NCBI GenBank assembly: GCA_026645575.1
Contig: JAPKMW010000090.1
Coordinates: 1-50,504 of the forward strand
Direction of reading: 5' to 3'
DNA: 50,504 bases
Source: Caldilineaceae bacterium
GTDB taxonomy: Bacteria; Chloroflexota; Anaerolineae; Caldilineales; Caldilineaceae
A program made the translations under genes and the position numbers. The stretch's first letter is position 1, and each line of letters opens with the position of its first letter. Below, piece after piece: positions 17,855 through 26,746 of this stretch. The notes beneath the pieces are model-generated. The model did not search any database. It was not told the origin of the DNA and worked only from the letters and a program-made list of their open reading frames with translations.

Positions 17855-19729
17855 TTAGCGCACAACAATCGGGAGATAGACCGAACGCTTGCCGGTCGCC
17901 GAATCCACCGGCGTTACCTGGAACTGACTGACAATCCTGGGCGTGCGCGCGGTGATGGCCGTGGGATCCGCCGCCAACTGGGCGGCTGTGTAGGGATCAA
18001 TGCCGTAGGTTGTCACCGTCAATGCCTGGTTATCTTTGGCGATCGCAAATTCGGTCCAGCCAAAGGTGTGAACAGCCATATAGTCGCCCTGTATCAAGGT
18101 GGCATTGATCGGGGAGCCGGCTAACCCCACGGGATCGTAACTCAGGGGCGCCAGAATCCGCGTATTGAGAAACTCCTTGAGAAAATCATCTTTATCATTG
18201 GGTAAGCTATCCAAGTCGCCAGTAATGGGCAGCGAGGCATAGAGCGCTTGCGTCGTTGGCGTGATAAGATTGCCGGCCGCGGCCAACGTAACCACCGTTG
18301 GCCCAAAGGGAGCATCAAAGGCGACCGAGCCGGTCGTCACTTCAAAGGCGCCGGTCGGCTGTTGCGTTCCGCCTGCCCCTGTTTGATAGGTCAAATTGTT
18401 GACAATCGTCCCGTGGATATCGGCCGCCACAAAGACCACATTCGTAATCTTGTTATCGACAATGTACTTCAATAGGTCAGCGCGCTCTGCCGCATACCCT
18501 TCAAAGCGATCCGAGGCGCCGACTGGACCCAAGTTTTGGATCGGCTCCGGCACGGTAATAAATTTCCACGTGATGCCTTTTTGTTGCGCATCCAGCAGAT
18601 TGGCCTTGAGATCGGCCAGTTGTTGCGAACCAAGCAAGGTGCGGCCAGGGGTAAAGACTTGGTTGAGGAAGGCCAGAATGGCAAAGGGGTTGCTAAATTG
18701 ATCCGGCGTCAGCCCTGGGATCGGTCTATCGCGGAAGGAGCGGGTGTCCAGCACAAAGAGCGCGGCGTCGCTGCCAAAGGTGCGGTAACGGTAGAGTTTG
18801 CGCTCATTGTCCATCCGCCCATCGCCACCCACGACGCCATAAAATTCGTGACGGATGGGGTTGTATTCGTGAAACGCTTGCAAGCCGGTTTCAAAGAGGG
18901 TGCTGTCGTTGATCAACCCGCTGGTGTCAGTGAAACGCCCATCCGATGAAACTGGCGCCCCGCCGGCAAAATCATTGGTCACTTCATGGTCATCGATCAC
19001 GGCAAAGAGAGCCGTGTTGCGCCGCAGATCGGCTAAGCTGTTTAGTTCAAGTTTTTCCGAATAGACCTCGGCATGTTTTTGGCGAAATTGGGTGAGACTC
19101 TTGGCTTGGGTCACCGGGACAGTTGGCGACGGGAAGTCGGCATAGATGGTGTCTCCCAAGGCGACAAAAAAGTCCAGATCGCGCTGGGGGGCATTGCGCA
19201 CCGCTGGGTAGGGCGCCAATTCGCCACGCCAATCACCGCTGGCGCCAAAGCGTAGGCCGGTTTTCGCGCCAACTGCTGCGGCTGTGCGGAAGGTGCCGGT
19301 TACTTCGATTGTGTCTGCCGTTCTGACATGATAAATGTATTGCGTGTCGGTCAGCAGGCCGTTAACGGTTACAGTGACTGGGCGCAACGGCTCAGCGACA
19401 GTACGTGTCACGCTAGTGGTATTGGTCAAGTTGACGCCATAGGTGAAGGTAACAATGGTGGCCAATGTGCTGCGCGTCCATAAGACGGCGCTGTTCTGTG
19501 TTACATCACCGGCGGCTACTGCGTGTGGAAAGACAAGACTGGCTGGCGGTGGTACGGTTGGCGGCCCTTGTCGAAGGGGGCGGGCTCGCGAGGTTGACCA
19601 GCCAGCAAAGACCAAGACAAAGGCGCTACAGAAGGTCAAGGCAAAAAAGAGCGCCTTGCCCCATCGACGGCGCACTGTTGACTCAACCGCCGACCGTTGC
19701 GCGATGGGCGCTGTTTGCTGAGAACTCAT
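17855..19729 (-). CDS. Secreted PhoD-like alkaline phosphatase
   Basis: Metallophosphoesterase of the PhoD family, releasing phosphate from esters outside the cell. N-terminal basic stretch and hydrophobic signal segment (about 22-45, KALFFALTFCSAFVLVFAGW), then a fibronectin-like PhoD_N domain (VTQNSAVLWTRS...). The catalytic domain has RFGASGDWRG, FVALGDTIYADFP, AVIDDHEVTNDF and AADIHGTI, the D/H/N metal ligands. The C-terminus is SVYLPIVVR, a short tail that, in my recollection, recurs in exported Chloroflexota proteins. 624 aa. ATG 19729 chosen because AAGGAG sits 9 bases before it; ATG 19738 would leave no spacing. Confidence 0.9.
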   Translation of the reverse strand: MSSQQTAPIAQRSAVESTVRRRWGKALFFALTFCSAFVLVFAGWSTSRARPLRQGPPTVPPPASLVFPHAVAAGDVTQNSAVLWTRSTLATIVTFTYGVNLTNTTSVTRTVAEPLRPVTVTVNGLLTDTQYIYHVRTADTIEVTGTFRTAAAVGAKTGLRFGASGDWRGELAPYPAVRNAPQRDLDFFVALGDTIYADFPSPTVPVTQAKSLTQFRQKHAEVYSEKLELNSLADLRRNTALFAVIDDHEVTNDFAGGAPVSSDGRFTDTSGLINDSTLFETGLQAFHEYNPIRHEFYGVVGGDGRMDNERKLYRYRTFGSDAALFVLDTRSFRDRPIPGLTPDQFSNPFAILAFLNQVFTPGRTLLGSQQLADLKANLLDAQQKGITWKFITVPEPIQNLGPVGASDRFEGYAAERADLLKYIVDNKITNVVFVAADIHGTIVNNLTYQTGAGGTQQPTGAFEVTTGSVAFDAPFGPTVVTLAAAGNLITPTTQALYASLPITGDLDSLPNDKDDFLKEFLNTRILAPLSYDPVGLAGSPINATLIQGDYMAVHTFGWTEFAIAKDNQALTVTTYGIDPYTAAQLAADPTAITARTPRIVSQFQVTPVDSATGKRSVYLPIVVR

Positions 19730-19793
19730 ATTTCTCATCTCCTTAAAGTTTATTTATTGCAGGTAATTGTATTCCGTAGACTACACAGTCAGT

Positions 19794-19822
19794 AGTTTAC
19801 GGCTTTTAGCGTTAAAAGGCAA
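19794..19822 (-). promoter_or_regulatory. Candidate sigma-70 promoter for PhoD-like gene
   Basis: On the minus strand TTGCCT (19822-19817), 17-bp spacer, TAAACT (19799-19794), about 65 bp upstream of the start at 19729. Plausible but neither box is consensus. Confidence 0.35.
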
Positions 19823-19953
19823 TGTGTAAGGCGGCAAAGCAAGAAACCCCATTCGGGGAAACGGGCTTTTTAACTATTGTTGAACCTCGTATATACTCAT
19901 TAGGCAAATAACGTGTGCTTTTGAAAAAATAGGTTATCTGCGGAACTATACAG

Positions 19954-20126
19954 GTTCACAGCGATCGCAAAGATTTCACAGAGGCGCACACAGAGATTTG
20001 TTAAGACTTATGCAAGACGGATTCGTCACTAGAGACCTTAAAGGTCTAGATGTATGTGTAAGCCCTATTTCTGAGTTCTTTCTCTGTGAATCTCTGTGCC
20101 ACCTCTGTAAATCTCTGTGTCGTGAA
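19954..20126. repeat. Long inverted repeat of CACAGAG-type units
   Basis: The left arm (about 19954-20000) carries TTCACAGAGG and CACACAGAGATTT. The right arm (about 20081-20126) carries TCTCTGTGAATCTCTGTG and CCTCTGTAAATCTCTGTGT, roughly the reverse complement. Between them is a separate palindrome AGACCTTAAAGGTCT (20032-20046). It fills most of the 450-bp divergent gap between the PhoD-like gene and aroC. A weak CCCC/GGGG hairpin with a T-run near 19857-19874 is the only other structure. Confidence 0.65.
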
Positions 20127-20179
20127 TGGTTACCTATTTACGTAATGCCCTGCACTGAATGGAATGTGAGCAAAGCTTT

Positions 20180-21436
20180 ATGGAAATTCTTGGTGGCCCT
20201 CTTTTCGCTGTCGCCGGCGCTGGTGAATCCCACGGGCCAGCGATTACAACCATTGTCTTTGGTTGCCCGCCCGGCCTGAAAGTAACGCGGGAACAGATTC
20301 AAAGCTATCTGGATCGGCGGCGGCCCGGCAGCAACAAACATGGCACGCCGCGCAATGAGAAGGACAAAGTGCTGCTCCTCGCCGGTTTGTACTGCGAAGA
20401 TGAAAAGCACCTGCTGACTGGTCCGGCAATTCAAACTCAGGTTGACGATGTCACGTCGATCACCCAGAGTTATGAGCAGGGCTTTACCACTGGCGAACCA
20501 ATTGCGGCGGTGGTCTTTTCCACGTCGCAAAAGTCGGGCGACTATACCCAATTTTCCGGTCTAACCGGTGAAGTTCGTCCTGGTCATACGGATTTGGTGA
20601 AGTATCACAAGTCGCAAGGCTTTGTCGATGTGCGCGGTGGTGGCCGTTCCAGCTATCGCTCGACCATTACCGATGTGGTCGGCGGCTCCATTGCCCGGCT
20701 CTTTTTGGCTGAACACTTTGGCACGGTGATTCTCTCATCGATCTGTCAGGTGGGACCGCTGAAAACCGAGAAGAGCCTGGCTGCCCACTTTGAGACGATG
20801 ATTGAGGCGAAACAGTCGATGCGGGTCACGCCCGAGGCCATTCAGCAGGTGGAAGCGCTTATGGAAGAGGCCGAGATTCATTCGTTTGATCCCGCCTTTG
20901 CCCACGAAGCGGGGCAGTTGATCAAACAGACACGAATCGAGGGTGATTCGCTTGGCGCGATGGTGGAAGTGGTGGCGGTGAACGTGCCGGCATTGGTTGG
21001 CGAACCGCTCTACCAAAGCTTGAAAGTACGGTTGATGGGGGCGCTGGGGGGGCTCCACGCCGTGCAATCCTGCGAGATCGGCGCCGGTCGCGATGTGGTC
21101 AGCCGACGGGGCAGCGAGAACAACGATCCCATCCGCGCCAGTGGCTACCAACGCAACAGCCACGGCGGTTTGATCGGCGGCATGACCACCGGGATGCCGC
21201 TGGTTTGCCGGGTCGGCTTCAAACCCACTTCGACCATTGTGCGTCCGCAGCAATCGGTGCGCAAGAATATGGAGGAGATTGAATTTCTTCTTGCCAAAGG
21301 GCGCCACGACCCTTGCGTCGGCGTCCGCGCCGGGGTGACATTGGAATCACGCCTGGCGATTGAGTTGATGAACGCCGTGTTGATGCACCAGGCGGGACGG
21401 TTGGATGAGAGTCAATTTCACTTGTTTGAACAATGA
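20180..21436 (+). CDS. aroC: Chorismate synthase
   Basis: Last common step of the shikimate pathway: EPSP to chorismate, needing reduced FMN. Motifs: GESHG near the N-terminus (AGAGESHGPAIT), RPGHTDLVKYHKSQGFVDVR, GGGRSSYRST, SRRGSENNDP, NSHGGLIGGMTTGMP and GFKPTSTI, all in family order. 418 aa is slightly long; the spacing between RPGH and GGGRSS and several residues around them differ from textbook AroC, so it is a divergent member. ATG 20180 fits the usual start; ATG 20159 is possible. It overlaps the next gene by four bases (ATGA), heading a plus-strand cluster with aroKB and aroQ. Confidence 0.92.
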   Translation: MEILGGPLFAVAGAGESHGPAITTIVFGCPPGLKVTREQIQSYLDRRRPGSNKHGTPRNEKDKVLLLAGLYCEDEKHLLTGPAIQTQVDDVTSITQSYEQGFTTGEPIAAVVFSTSQKSGDYTQFSGLTGEVRPGHTDLVKYHKSQGFVDVRGGGRSSYRSTITDVVGGSIARLFLAEHFGTVILSSICQVGPLKTEKSLAAHFETMIEAKQSMRVTPEAIQQVEALMEEAEIHSFDPAFAHEAGQLIKQTRIEGDSLGAMVEVVAVNVPALVGEPLYQSLKVRLMGALGGLHAVQSCEIGAGRDVVSRRGSENNDPIRASGYQRNSHGGLIGGMTTGMPLVCRVGFKPTSTIVRPQQSVRKNMEEIEFLLAKGRHDPCVGVRAGVTLESRLAIELMNAVLMHQAGRLDESQFHLFEQ

Positions 21437-22005
21437 AACACTGTCACCTACTGGCTATGAAAGGCCATCCGGCCACTGGCAAAAGTACGTTGGCCTACGC
21501 CCTGGCACGCGCCTTAGGCTGGCCGCTCATTGATAAAGACGATGTGAAAGATCACACGCTTCATCTGCCGGAGGGCAATCAACTGGCGTATGCCATACTA
21601 TGGCAGGTGGTTGAACGTCAACTGGCCTTGGGGCTTAGCGTGATTGTCGATTCACCGCTCTCCTACCCGGTGGGGTACACAACTGCTTGTGAGTTGGCAG
21701 AGCGTTATGGCGCGCGCTTACTTGTGGTAGAAACGTATCTGAATGAAACGGTCTGGCGCGCTCGCCTCGATGCACGACCGCCAGAGGAATCGACACACAA
21801 AATCCGCGGTTGGCAGGCGATGCAGGCACAGCTACAAGCCTACAACGATTGTTGGCGCTACCCGATTCAACCCGAACATCATTTGATTATCAATACTGAG
21901 CAGCCGCTGGCGGAAAGTGTTAAGCGTGTAAAGCAGTGGTTAACAAAGCAAGAGGAGGCAGACCGTGAATACGCAAGTAGCAAAACAGAGGCAAAGATTG
22001 CTTGA
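21433..22005 (+). CDS. P-loop kinase-like ATPase (AAA_33/zeta-toxin-like fold)
   Basis: A 190-aa nucleotide-binding protein. Walker A is GHPATGKSTLA (about residues 11-21). VIVDSPLSYP resembles the strand and Asp of Walker B in small kinases, and RLDARPPEESTHKIRGW contributes lid-type arginines. This matches the group of short P-loop kinases that includes chloramphenicol phosphotransferase- and zeta-like proteins; substrate not predictable. The ATG overlaps the aroC stop (ATGA), and its 3' end overlaps the MNT gene by 41 bases, so it is translationally tied to both sides. Confidence 0.8.
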   Translation: MKHCHLLAMKGHPATGKSTLAYALARALGWPLIDKDDVKDHTLHLPEGNQLAYAILWQVVERQLALGLSVIVDSPLSYPVGYTTACELAERYGARLLVVETYLNETVWRARLDARPPEESTHKIRGWQAMQAQLQAYNDCWRYPIQPEHHLIINTEQPLAESVKRVKQWLTKQEEADREYASSKTEAKIA

Positions 22006-22312
22006 ACGGGAGTTAAGCCGTTATGTGCAAATTCTGGCAAAAGAAGAAAATCCAGAAAAAGTGATTGTCTTTGGCTCTGTCGCAAGCGGTGAAATCAAAG
22101 AATGGTCGGATATTGATCTTGTCGTTGTTACCGATACAAATTTGCCTTTTCTAAAGCGAATTCGTCAATTGCGCAATTTACTTCAACCTAAAGTAAGTGT
22201 TGATATTCTGTGCTACACACCTGATGAATTTGCACACCTATGTCAAGAACGCCTTTTCTTTCAAGAAGAGATTGTCGGCAAGGGGAAGGTACTGTATGAA
22301 CGATCTAACTAA
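21965..22312 (+). CDS. MNT-type nucleotidyltransferase (antitoxin of HEPN/MNT pair)
   Basis: 115-aa minimal nucleotidyltransferase. The active-site signature GS-x10-DxD is complete: VFGSVASGEIKEWSDIDLVV (about residues 36-55). In HEPN/MNT toxin-antitoxin systems this enzyme modifies and silences the HEPN RNase. The start is GTG at 21965 with a strong AGGAGG 6-7 bases upstream. It overlaps the preceding kinase gene by 41 bases and the following HEPN gene by 17 bases, a typical two-gene module. Confidence 0.88.
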   Translation: MNTQVAKQRQRLLERELSRYVQILAKEENPEKVIVFGSVASGEIKEWSDIDLVVVTDTNLPFLKRIRQLRNLLQPKVSVDILCYTPDEFAHLCQERLFFQEEIVGKGKVLYERSN

Positions 22313-22685
22313 ACAGTGGTTAGCATTTGCTCAGGACGATCTACGCGTCGCTGATTTGATCCTTGCAGAAGGAATTTACACACAAGTATGTTTTCATAGT
22401 CAGCAATGTGTTGCAAAGGCATTTAAGAGCGTGTTCGTCCATACAGGAAGAACAGTGGTGCGCACTCATTCAATTGTGACATTGTTTCAACTATTGCCCG
22501 CTGATTTAACCATACAGATCCAGGATGATGTTAGTATCTTTGATGATTTGTACATTCCAGTTCGTTATCCAGACACAATTCCAGGAAACTCTACCAGCAA
22601 TCTTCCTGAAAAAAGTGATGCGGTAGAAGCAATTGCTTTGGCACGTTTCATTCTTCAAATTGTTCAGCAATATGTCTCAAAATAG
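22296..22685 (+). CDS. HEPN domain protein (toxin of HEPN/MNT pair)
   Basis: 129-aa all-alpha HEPN protein, predicted RNase toxin. The Rx4-6H active-site motif appears as RTVVRTH (about residue 50), and SQQCVAKAFKSVF is the conserved helix before it. The Tyr that follows the His in the well-studied HepT (RX4HXY) is absent here (HSI), as in the COG2250-like branch. ATG at 22296 with GGAAGG upstream; the frame is open further 5' but overlaps the MNT gene deeply. Its stop is 8 bp before aroKB, so it sits inside the shikimate cluster. Confidence 0.85.
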   Translation: MNDLTKQWLAFAQDDLRVADLILAEGIYTQVCFHSQQCVAKAFKSVFVHTGRTVVRTHSIVTLFQLLPADLTIQIQDDVSIFDDLYIPVRYPDTIPGNSTSNLPEKSDAVEAIALARFILQIVQQYVSK

Positions 22686-22693
22686 CCGACTTT

Positions 22694-24301
22694 ATGACTA
22701 TGTACTCAGCTTCTAATAACATTATTCTCACCGGCTTTATGGGCACCGGCAAGACGACCATTGGTCGCCTACTCGCCGCGCGCCTGGAACGCCCCTTTGT
22801 GGATATGGACGATCAACTGCAAGCCCACTTTGGCAAGCCAATCCGCGAAGTCTTTGCCCAAGAGGGCGAAGGCGTCTTTCGCACTGCCGAAGCGCAACTG
22901 TGCGCCCAATTGAGTGAACAAAGCGGCCTGGTGATCAGCACCGGCGGCGGCGCATTGGTCAGTGCCGAGAACCGCGCCGCCTTGAGCAAAAGTGGTGTGT
23001 TGCTCTGTTTGACCGCTGGCGTGGACGAAATCTTGCGTCGCGTCGCTAGTACAGGTGAACGTCCCCTCTTGAATGTGCCGGAGAGCGACCAACGCCAACG
23101 CATCCGCAGTCTCTTGCAAAGTCGGCGGTCGGCCTATGGCGCCATTCCCCACCAGATCGACACCACCGGTCAAACGCCGGAAGCACTGGTCGAGCAAATC
23201 CTTGAAATCTTGCAGGGGGACGCCGAAGTCGCCGGCATGAGCCGTCTCACCGTGCGTGGCCCAGAGGGGAGTTACCACATTTGTATTGGCGAGAGCATTT
23301 TGCAACATGCCGGTCGTCTGCTCGCCAGCCGCGGTCTCCGCCCAGGGCCGGCGGCGGTTGTCACCAATGCGATGATTGCGCCCCAGCATGGCGAAACGTT
23401 GGCCGCCAGTTTGCGTAGCGCCGGCTATGAACCGACCATCTGCCTCGTGCCGGAGGGGGAGCAGCACAAAACGCTCGCCACGGTGGCTGATCTTTATGAT
23501 CAATTTCTCGCTGCCGGCCTCGACCGGCGCAGCCCGATCATTGCGCTGGGCGGTGGCGTCGTTGGTGATATGACCGGTTTTGCTGCCGCCACTTATTTAC
23601 GGGGCGCCCCCTTTGTCCAGATCCCGACCTCACTCCTGTCGATGGTGGATGCTTCTGTGGGGGGGAAAACCGGTGTTGATCTGCCGCAAGGCAAGAACTT
23701 GGTCGGCGCTTTCAAACAACCGCATGTGGTGCTGATCGATGTTGATGTGCTGCAAACGCTGCCCGCCGCCGAATTTCGTTCCGGGTTGGCCGAGGTGATC
23801 AAACATGGCATCATCGGCGCGCCCGATCTCTTTGTGCAATTTGAAGAAGAAGGGCCAACCAGTCTGAAACACCTGGTGACAGAGGCAGTGCGGGTCAAAA
23901 TCAAGGTCGTTGAGGAAGATCCCTTTGAGCAGGGGCGGCGCGCCGTCTTGAATCTCGGTCACACCTTTGGTCACGCCATTGAAATGGTGAGCAACTTTAG
24001 CATTCGTCACGGCGAAGGGGTGGCCGTGGGCATGGTGGCGGCGACGTATATGGCCGCTGCCATTGGGCGCTGTGATCCGGCATTGGTTGGGCGGGTGCGT
24101 ACTGTGTTGGAACGGGTCGGCCTGCCGGTGAGCGTCTCTGGCTATGACCTGGAAGCGGTGATCGAGGCAATGGGGCATGACAAAAAACGGGCCGGCAAGA
24201 CTTTGCGCTTTATTATTCCCCAAGCCTTAGGTGATGTGGTGATTATTGATAACCCTGGTATGAACTATGTGGCAGATGCACTACAGCAAGTGCTTCGTTA
24301 A
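22694..24301 (+). CDS. aroKB: Fused shikimate kinase / 3-dehydroquinate synthase
   Basis: Bifunctional shikimate-pathway enzyme. Residues 1-175 are shikimate kinase: Walker A GFMGTGKTT, FVDMDDQLQ, VISTGGGALV and GERPLL. Residues about 183-535 are 3-dehydroquinate synthase: PEGEQHKTL, ALGGGVVGDMTGFAAATYLRG, IPTSLLSMVDASVGGKTG, LAEVIKHG, and the zinc-site histidines in NLGHTFGHAIE and RHGEGVAVGM. The two reactions are steps 5 and 2 of the pathway. ATG 22694 lacks a good ribosome site and lies 8 bp after the HEPN stop, so it probably relies on read-through translation. Between aroC and aroQ in gene order. Confidence 0.95.
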   Translation: MTMYSASNNIILTGFMGTGKTTIGRLLAARLERPFVDMDDQLQAHFGKPIREVFAQEGEGVFRTAEAQLCAQLSEQSGLVISTGGGALVSAENRAALSKSGVLLCLTAGVDEILRRVASTGERPLLNVPESDQRQRIRSLLQSRRSAYGAIPHQIDTTGQTPEALVEQILEILQGDAEVAGMSRLTVRGPEGSYHICIGESILQHAGRLLASRGLRPGPAAVVTNAMIAPQHGETLAASLRSAGYEPTICLVPEGEQHKTLATVADLYDQFLAAGLDRRSPIIALGGGVVGDMTGFAAATYLRGAPFVQIPTSLLSMVDASVGGKTGVDLPQGKNLVGAFKQPHVVLIDVDVLQTLPAAEFRSGLAEVIKHGIIGAPDLFVQFEEEGPTSLKHLVTEAVRVKIKVVEEDPFEQGRRAVLNLGHTFGHAIEMVSNFSIRHGEGVAVGMVAATYMAAAIGRCDPALVGRVRTVLERVGLPVSVSGYDLEAVIEAMGHDKKRAGKTLRFIIPQALGDVVIIDNPGMNYVADALQQVLR

Positions 24302-24316
24302 ATAGGGGGCCGACAA

Positions 24317-24830
24317 ATGACAATTGTGCGTGAGCCAACTACACGATTAACCGTAGCCGAATACCTGGCGCTGGAACGTGCCGCCGATTTCAAAAGCGAA
24401 TACATCAACGGGGAGAGACGCCCGATGACGGGAGCAAGTCGAAAACATAATTTGATTGCAGGTAATATTTATGCTTCGTTGCATCTACAATTGCGCAAGA
24501 GCAAGTGTGAAATTTATCCAAGTGATATGCGATACGCTACTTAATCCAGTTGTCGTGATCGAAGTATTATCGCCTTCGACGGCTGCCTATGACCGGGGCG
24601 AAAATTCGGAAAACTACCGGCAGATTCCGTCTTTGCAAGCCTATTTGTTGGTGTCACAAGATCGAATGCACGTTGAGTATTACAGCCGGCAGCCGGATAA
24701 TAGCTGGCGCTTTGCTGAATTTAAGCGCAGCGGCGATCGTTTTGTGCTGGCTGCCATTCAATGTGAACTGGCGCTCGAAGATATTTATGAAAAGGTGACG
24801 TTGGAGCAACCGCCATTGTTGAATGGGTAG
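24317..24830 (+). pseudogene. Uma2 family endonuclease with internal deletion/frameshift
   Basis: The first part (from ATG 24317, AGGGGG upstream) reads as a Uma2 N-terminus: TVAEYLALERAADFKSEYIN, NGERRPMTGASRKHNLIAGN, ending CEIYPSDMR then a stop. The C-terminal part is in another frame: LLNPVVVIEVLSPSTAAYDR, IPSLQAYLLVSQDR, VEYYSRQPD. In intact relatives these halves are separated by about 25 residues including the catalytic PD block, which is missing here. The joint is GATATGC/GATACGC near 24525-24538, a short near-repeat consistent with a slippage deletion. Lies between aroKB and aroQ. Confidence 0.85.
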
Positions 24831-24873
24831 GCGCATTAAGCAAAACAAGATAACCAGACGTTGGAGTGAACCT

Positions 24874-25320
24874 ATGAGTAAAATCGCCGTTCTACACGGC
24901 CCAAACCTGAATTTATTTGGCACCCGCGAAACCCACATCTACGGCACCATGACCCTGGCGAAGATCGAAGCGGCGTTGCTGGAACGCGCCAGCGCCGCCC
25001 ACGAATTACGCTTTCTCCAGAGCAATCATGAAGGGGTGTTGATCGACTTTATCCACGAAGCTCGTCACTGGGCCGATGGCATTCTGATCAACCCCGGCGC
25101 CTACACCCACTATTCTTACGCGTTGCGCGACGCTATTTCCGGCGTGAAGTTGCCAACGGTTGAAGTACATCTGAGCAACATCCATGCCCGTGAAGCGTTC
25201 CGTCACACCTCTGTGCTGGCGCCGGTTTGTGTGGGACAAATTTGCGGCTTTGGTTGGCGCAGCTATCTACACGGCTTGCAAGCGCTACTCGACCATCTCG
25301 CCGACAATGCAAAGGGATAA
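24874..25320 (+). CDS. aroQ: 3-dehydroquinate dehydratase, type II
   Basis: Step 3 of the shikimate pathway, 3-dehydroquinate to 3-dehydroshikimate, as a dodecameric cytoplasmic enzyme. Signatures: [14 protein letters not shown] at the N-terminus, [34 protein letters not shown] with catalytic Tyr/His, and [23 protein letters not shown]. 148 aa, normal. ATG 24874 with GGAG about 9 bases upstream. Third aro gene of the cluster; aroA, aroE and the first-step gene are not in the window. Confidence 0.96.
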   Translation: MSKIAVLHGPNLNLFGTRETHIYGTMTLAKIEAALLERASAAHELRFLQSNHEGVLIDFIHEARHWADGILINPGAYTHYSYALRDAISGVKLPTVEVHLSNIHAREAFRHTSVLAPVCVGQICGFGWRSYLHGLQALLDHLADNAKG

Positions 25321-25327
25321 GCATACG

Positions 25328-26656
25328 ATGATCCGTTGTCGCATTCATTTTCTAGCAAGGATCTGCCTGTCATTGTTGCTTACGTTACTGCTGGTAATGG
25401 TGCTGGCAACTGCCTGTAATCGCGATACGCCGACGCCGGAACCAACCCCGACAGTGGCACAGCCAGTGGCGAATAACAGTACGCCGAGTAGCGATGTTGC
25501 CCAAGCCACGACTACCCCAGCGCCAACGCCAACGCCCGTATTCCCAATCGAAGGCAACCTTGTCTTCTGGCACAGTTGGGCTGGCGCCGATGGGGATGCG
25601 CTGGCAGCGCTGTTGTTGGCGCTCAGGGAAAAATACCCGAACTTACAGGTGGATACCCTCTTCGTCGCCTACAATGATCTGCCGCAGAGTTATGCCGAGG
25701 CCGTGCAGGCCGGTGGCGGGCCGGATCTAGTCTTGACTGCCAACTGGTGGTTAGGCGATATGGTCGCCGCCCAGGTCGCCCAACCGCTGGACACAATGAT
25801 CCCCGCCGCTGCGCTCAATGACTATTGGCCGGCTGCACTCGATAGCCTGCGCTGGGATGGTAAGCTCTATGGCTTGCCCATCAACGTTGAACTCATCAGC
25901 CTTTTTTACAACCGTTCCCTGGTTGCTTCGGCGCAGGTGCCGACGACGATGGATGAATTGCGTGCCCTGGCGGAGGCCAACCCGCAACAGGGCATTGGTC
26001 TCTACGCCTCGCTCTACCATCTCTACTGGGGCTTTCCGGCCTATGGCGCCCAGCTTTTTAATGAAACGGGACAGGTTGTCCTTGATCAGGGCAATGGCGC
26101 CGCCGATTACCTCACCTGGCTGGCGACGCTAAACCAGACCAACGGCTCTTATGTCGATGAAGATTACGCCATGTTGCTCGACCGCTTCAAGAAAGGGGAG
26201 TTCGCCTTCCTGGTCGATGGCCCATGGAGTCTGGCTGATTTGCAAGGCGCGCTGGGTGATAATCTGGCCGTCGCCCCGTTGCCGGCGGGACCAGCCGGCC
26301 CGGCGCAACCGTGGCTCAGTGCCGATGGGTTGTTCGTCAACCCCAGCGCCAGTGCTGATCAGCAACGGCTGGCGCTTGCCGTCGCCCAAGCCTTTACCAG
26401 CGCCGATAGCGGGCAAATTTTAGTGGAACGCGCCCGCCGGTTGTCAGCCAATCGCAACGTACAGATGAGCGACCCCTTGTTGCAAGGCTTTATGCAACAG
26501 GCTGGCAGCGCCCACGCCTTTCCCATGATCCCTGAAATGAACGAAGTGTGGGGGTATGGCGGCGATCTCTTGCTGCGCGTTCTGGCCGGTAATGAAAAGC
26601 CAACCCAGGTGGTGGCCGAGGCAGCGACTTTGATCAATGAGGCCAACGGGAAGTAG
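25328..26656 (+). CDS. Sugar ABC transporter substrate-binding lipoprotein
   Basis: Family 1 extracellular solute-binding protein. Signal peptide with [14 protein letters not shown] lipobox (Cys about 27), a Thr/Pro-rich tether ([21 protein letters not shown]), then [20 protein letters not shown], typical of the first beta strand and helix of sugar binders, and [11 protein letters not shown]. 442 aa. ATG 25328 is 7 bp after aroQ with AAGGGA upstream, so it may be co-transcribed with the shikimate genes although it has no obvious metabolic link. No permeases adjoin it; it is an orphan binding protein here. Confidence 0.9.
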   Translation: MIRCRIHFLARICLSLLLTLLLVMVLATACNRDTPTPEPTPTVAQPVANNSTPSSDVAQATTTPAPTPTPVFPIEGNLVFWHSWAGADGDALAALLLALREKYPNLQVDTLFVAYNDLPQSYAEAVQAGGGPDLVLTANWWLGDMVAAQVAQPLDTMIPAAALNDYWPAALDSLRWDGKLYGLPINVELISLFYNRSLVASAQVPTTMDELRALAEANPQQGIGLYASLYHLYWGFPAYGAQLFNETGQVVLDQGNGAADYLTWLATLNQTNGSYVDEDYAMLLDRFKKGEFAFLVDGPWSLADLQGALGDNLAVAPLPAGPAGPAQPWLSADGLFVNPSASADQQRLALAVAQAFTSADSGQILVERARRLSANRNVQMSDPLLQGFMQQAGSAHAFPMIPEMNEVWGYGGDLLLRVLAGNEKPTQVVAEAATLINEANGK

Positions 26657-26661
26657 CGCCC

Positions 26662-26690
26662 TTGTTTGGCCGGTTGCTTTGGTGTACAAT
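26662..26690 (+). promoter_or_regulatory. Candidate sigma-70 promoter
   Basis: TTGTTT (26662-26667), 17-bp spacer, TACAAT (26685-26690), giving a start near 26697 and a leader of about 50 bases for the gene at 26747. One of the better promoter matches in the window. Confidence 0.5.
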
Positions 26691-26746
26691 GGAGCAGCGC
26701 CAACGTCTGGTGCGCAAGAAAGGGATGCGTTTGATGATGCAGGAAG

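Noticed and set aside
19848..19875. Terminator-like CCCCATTCGGGG with a T-run
   Set aside because: The stem is only 4 bp and six bases separate it from the T-run; too weak.
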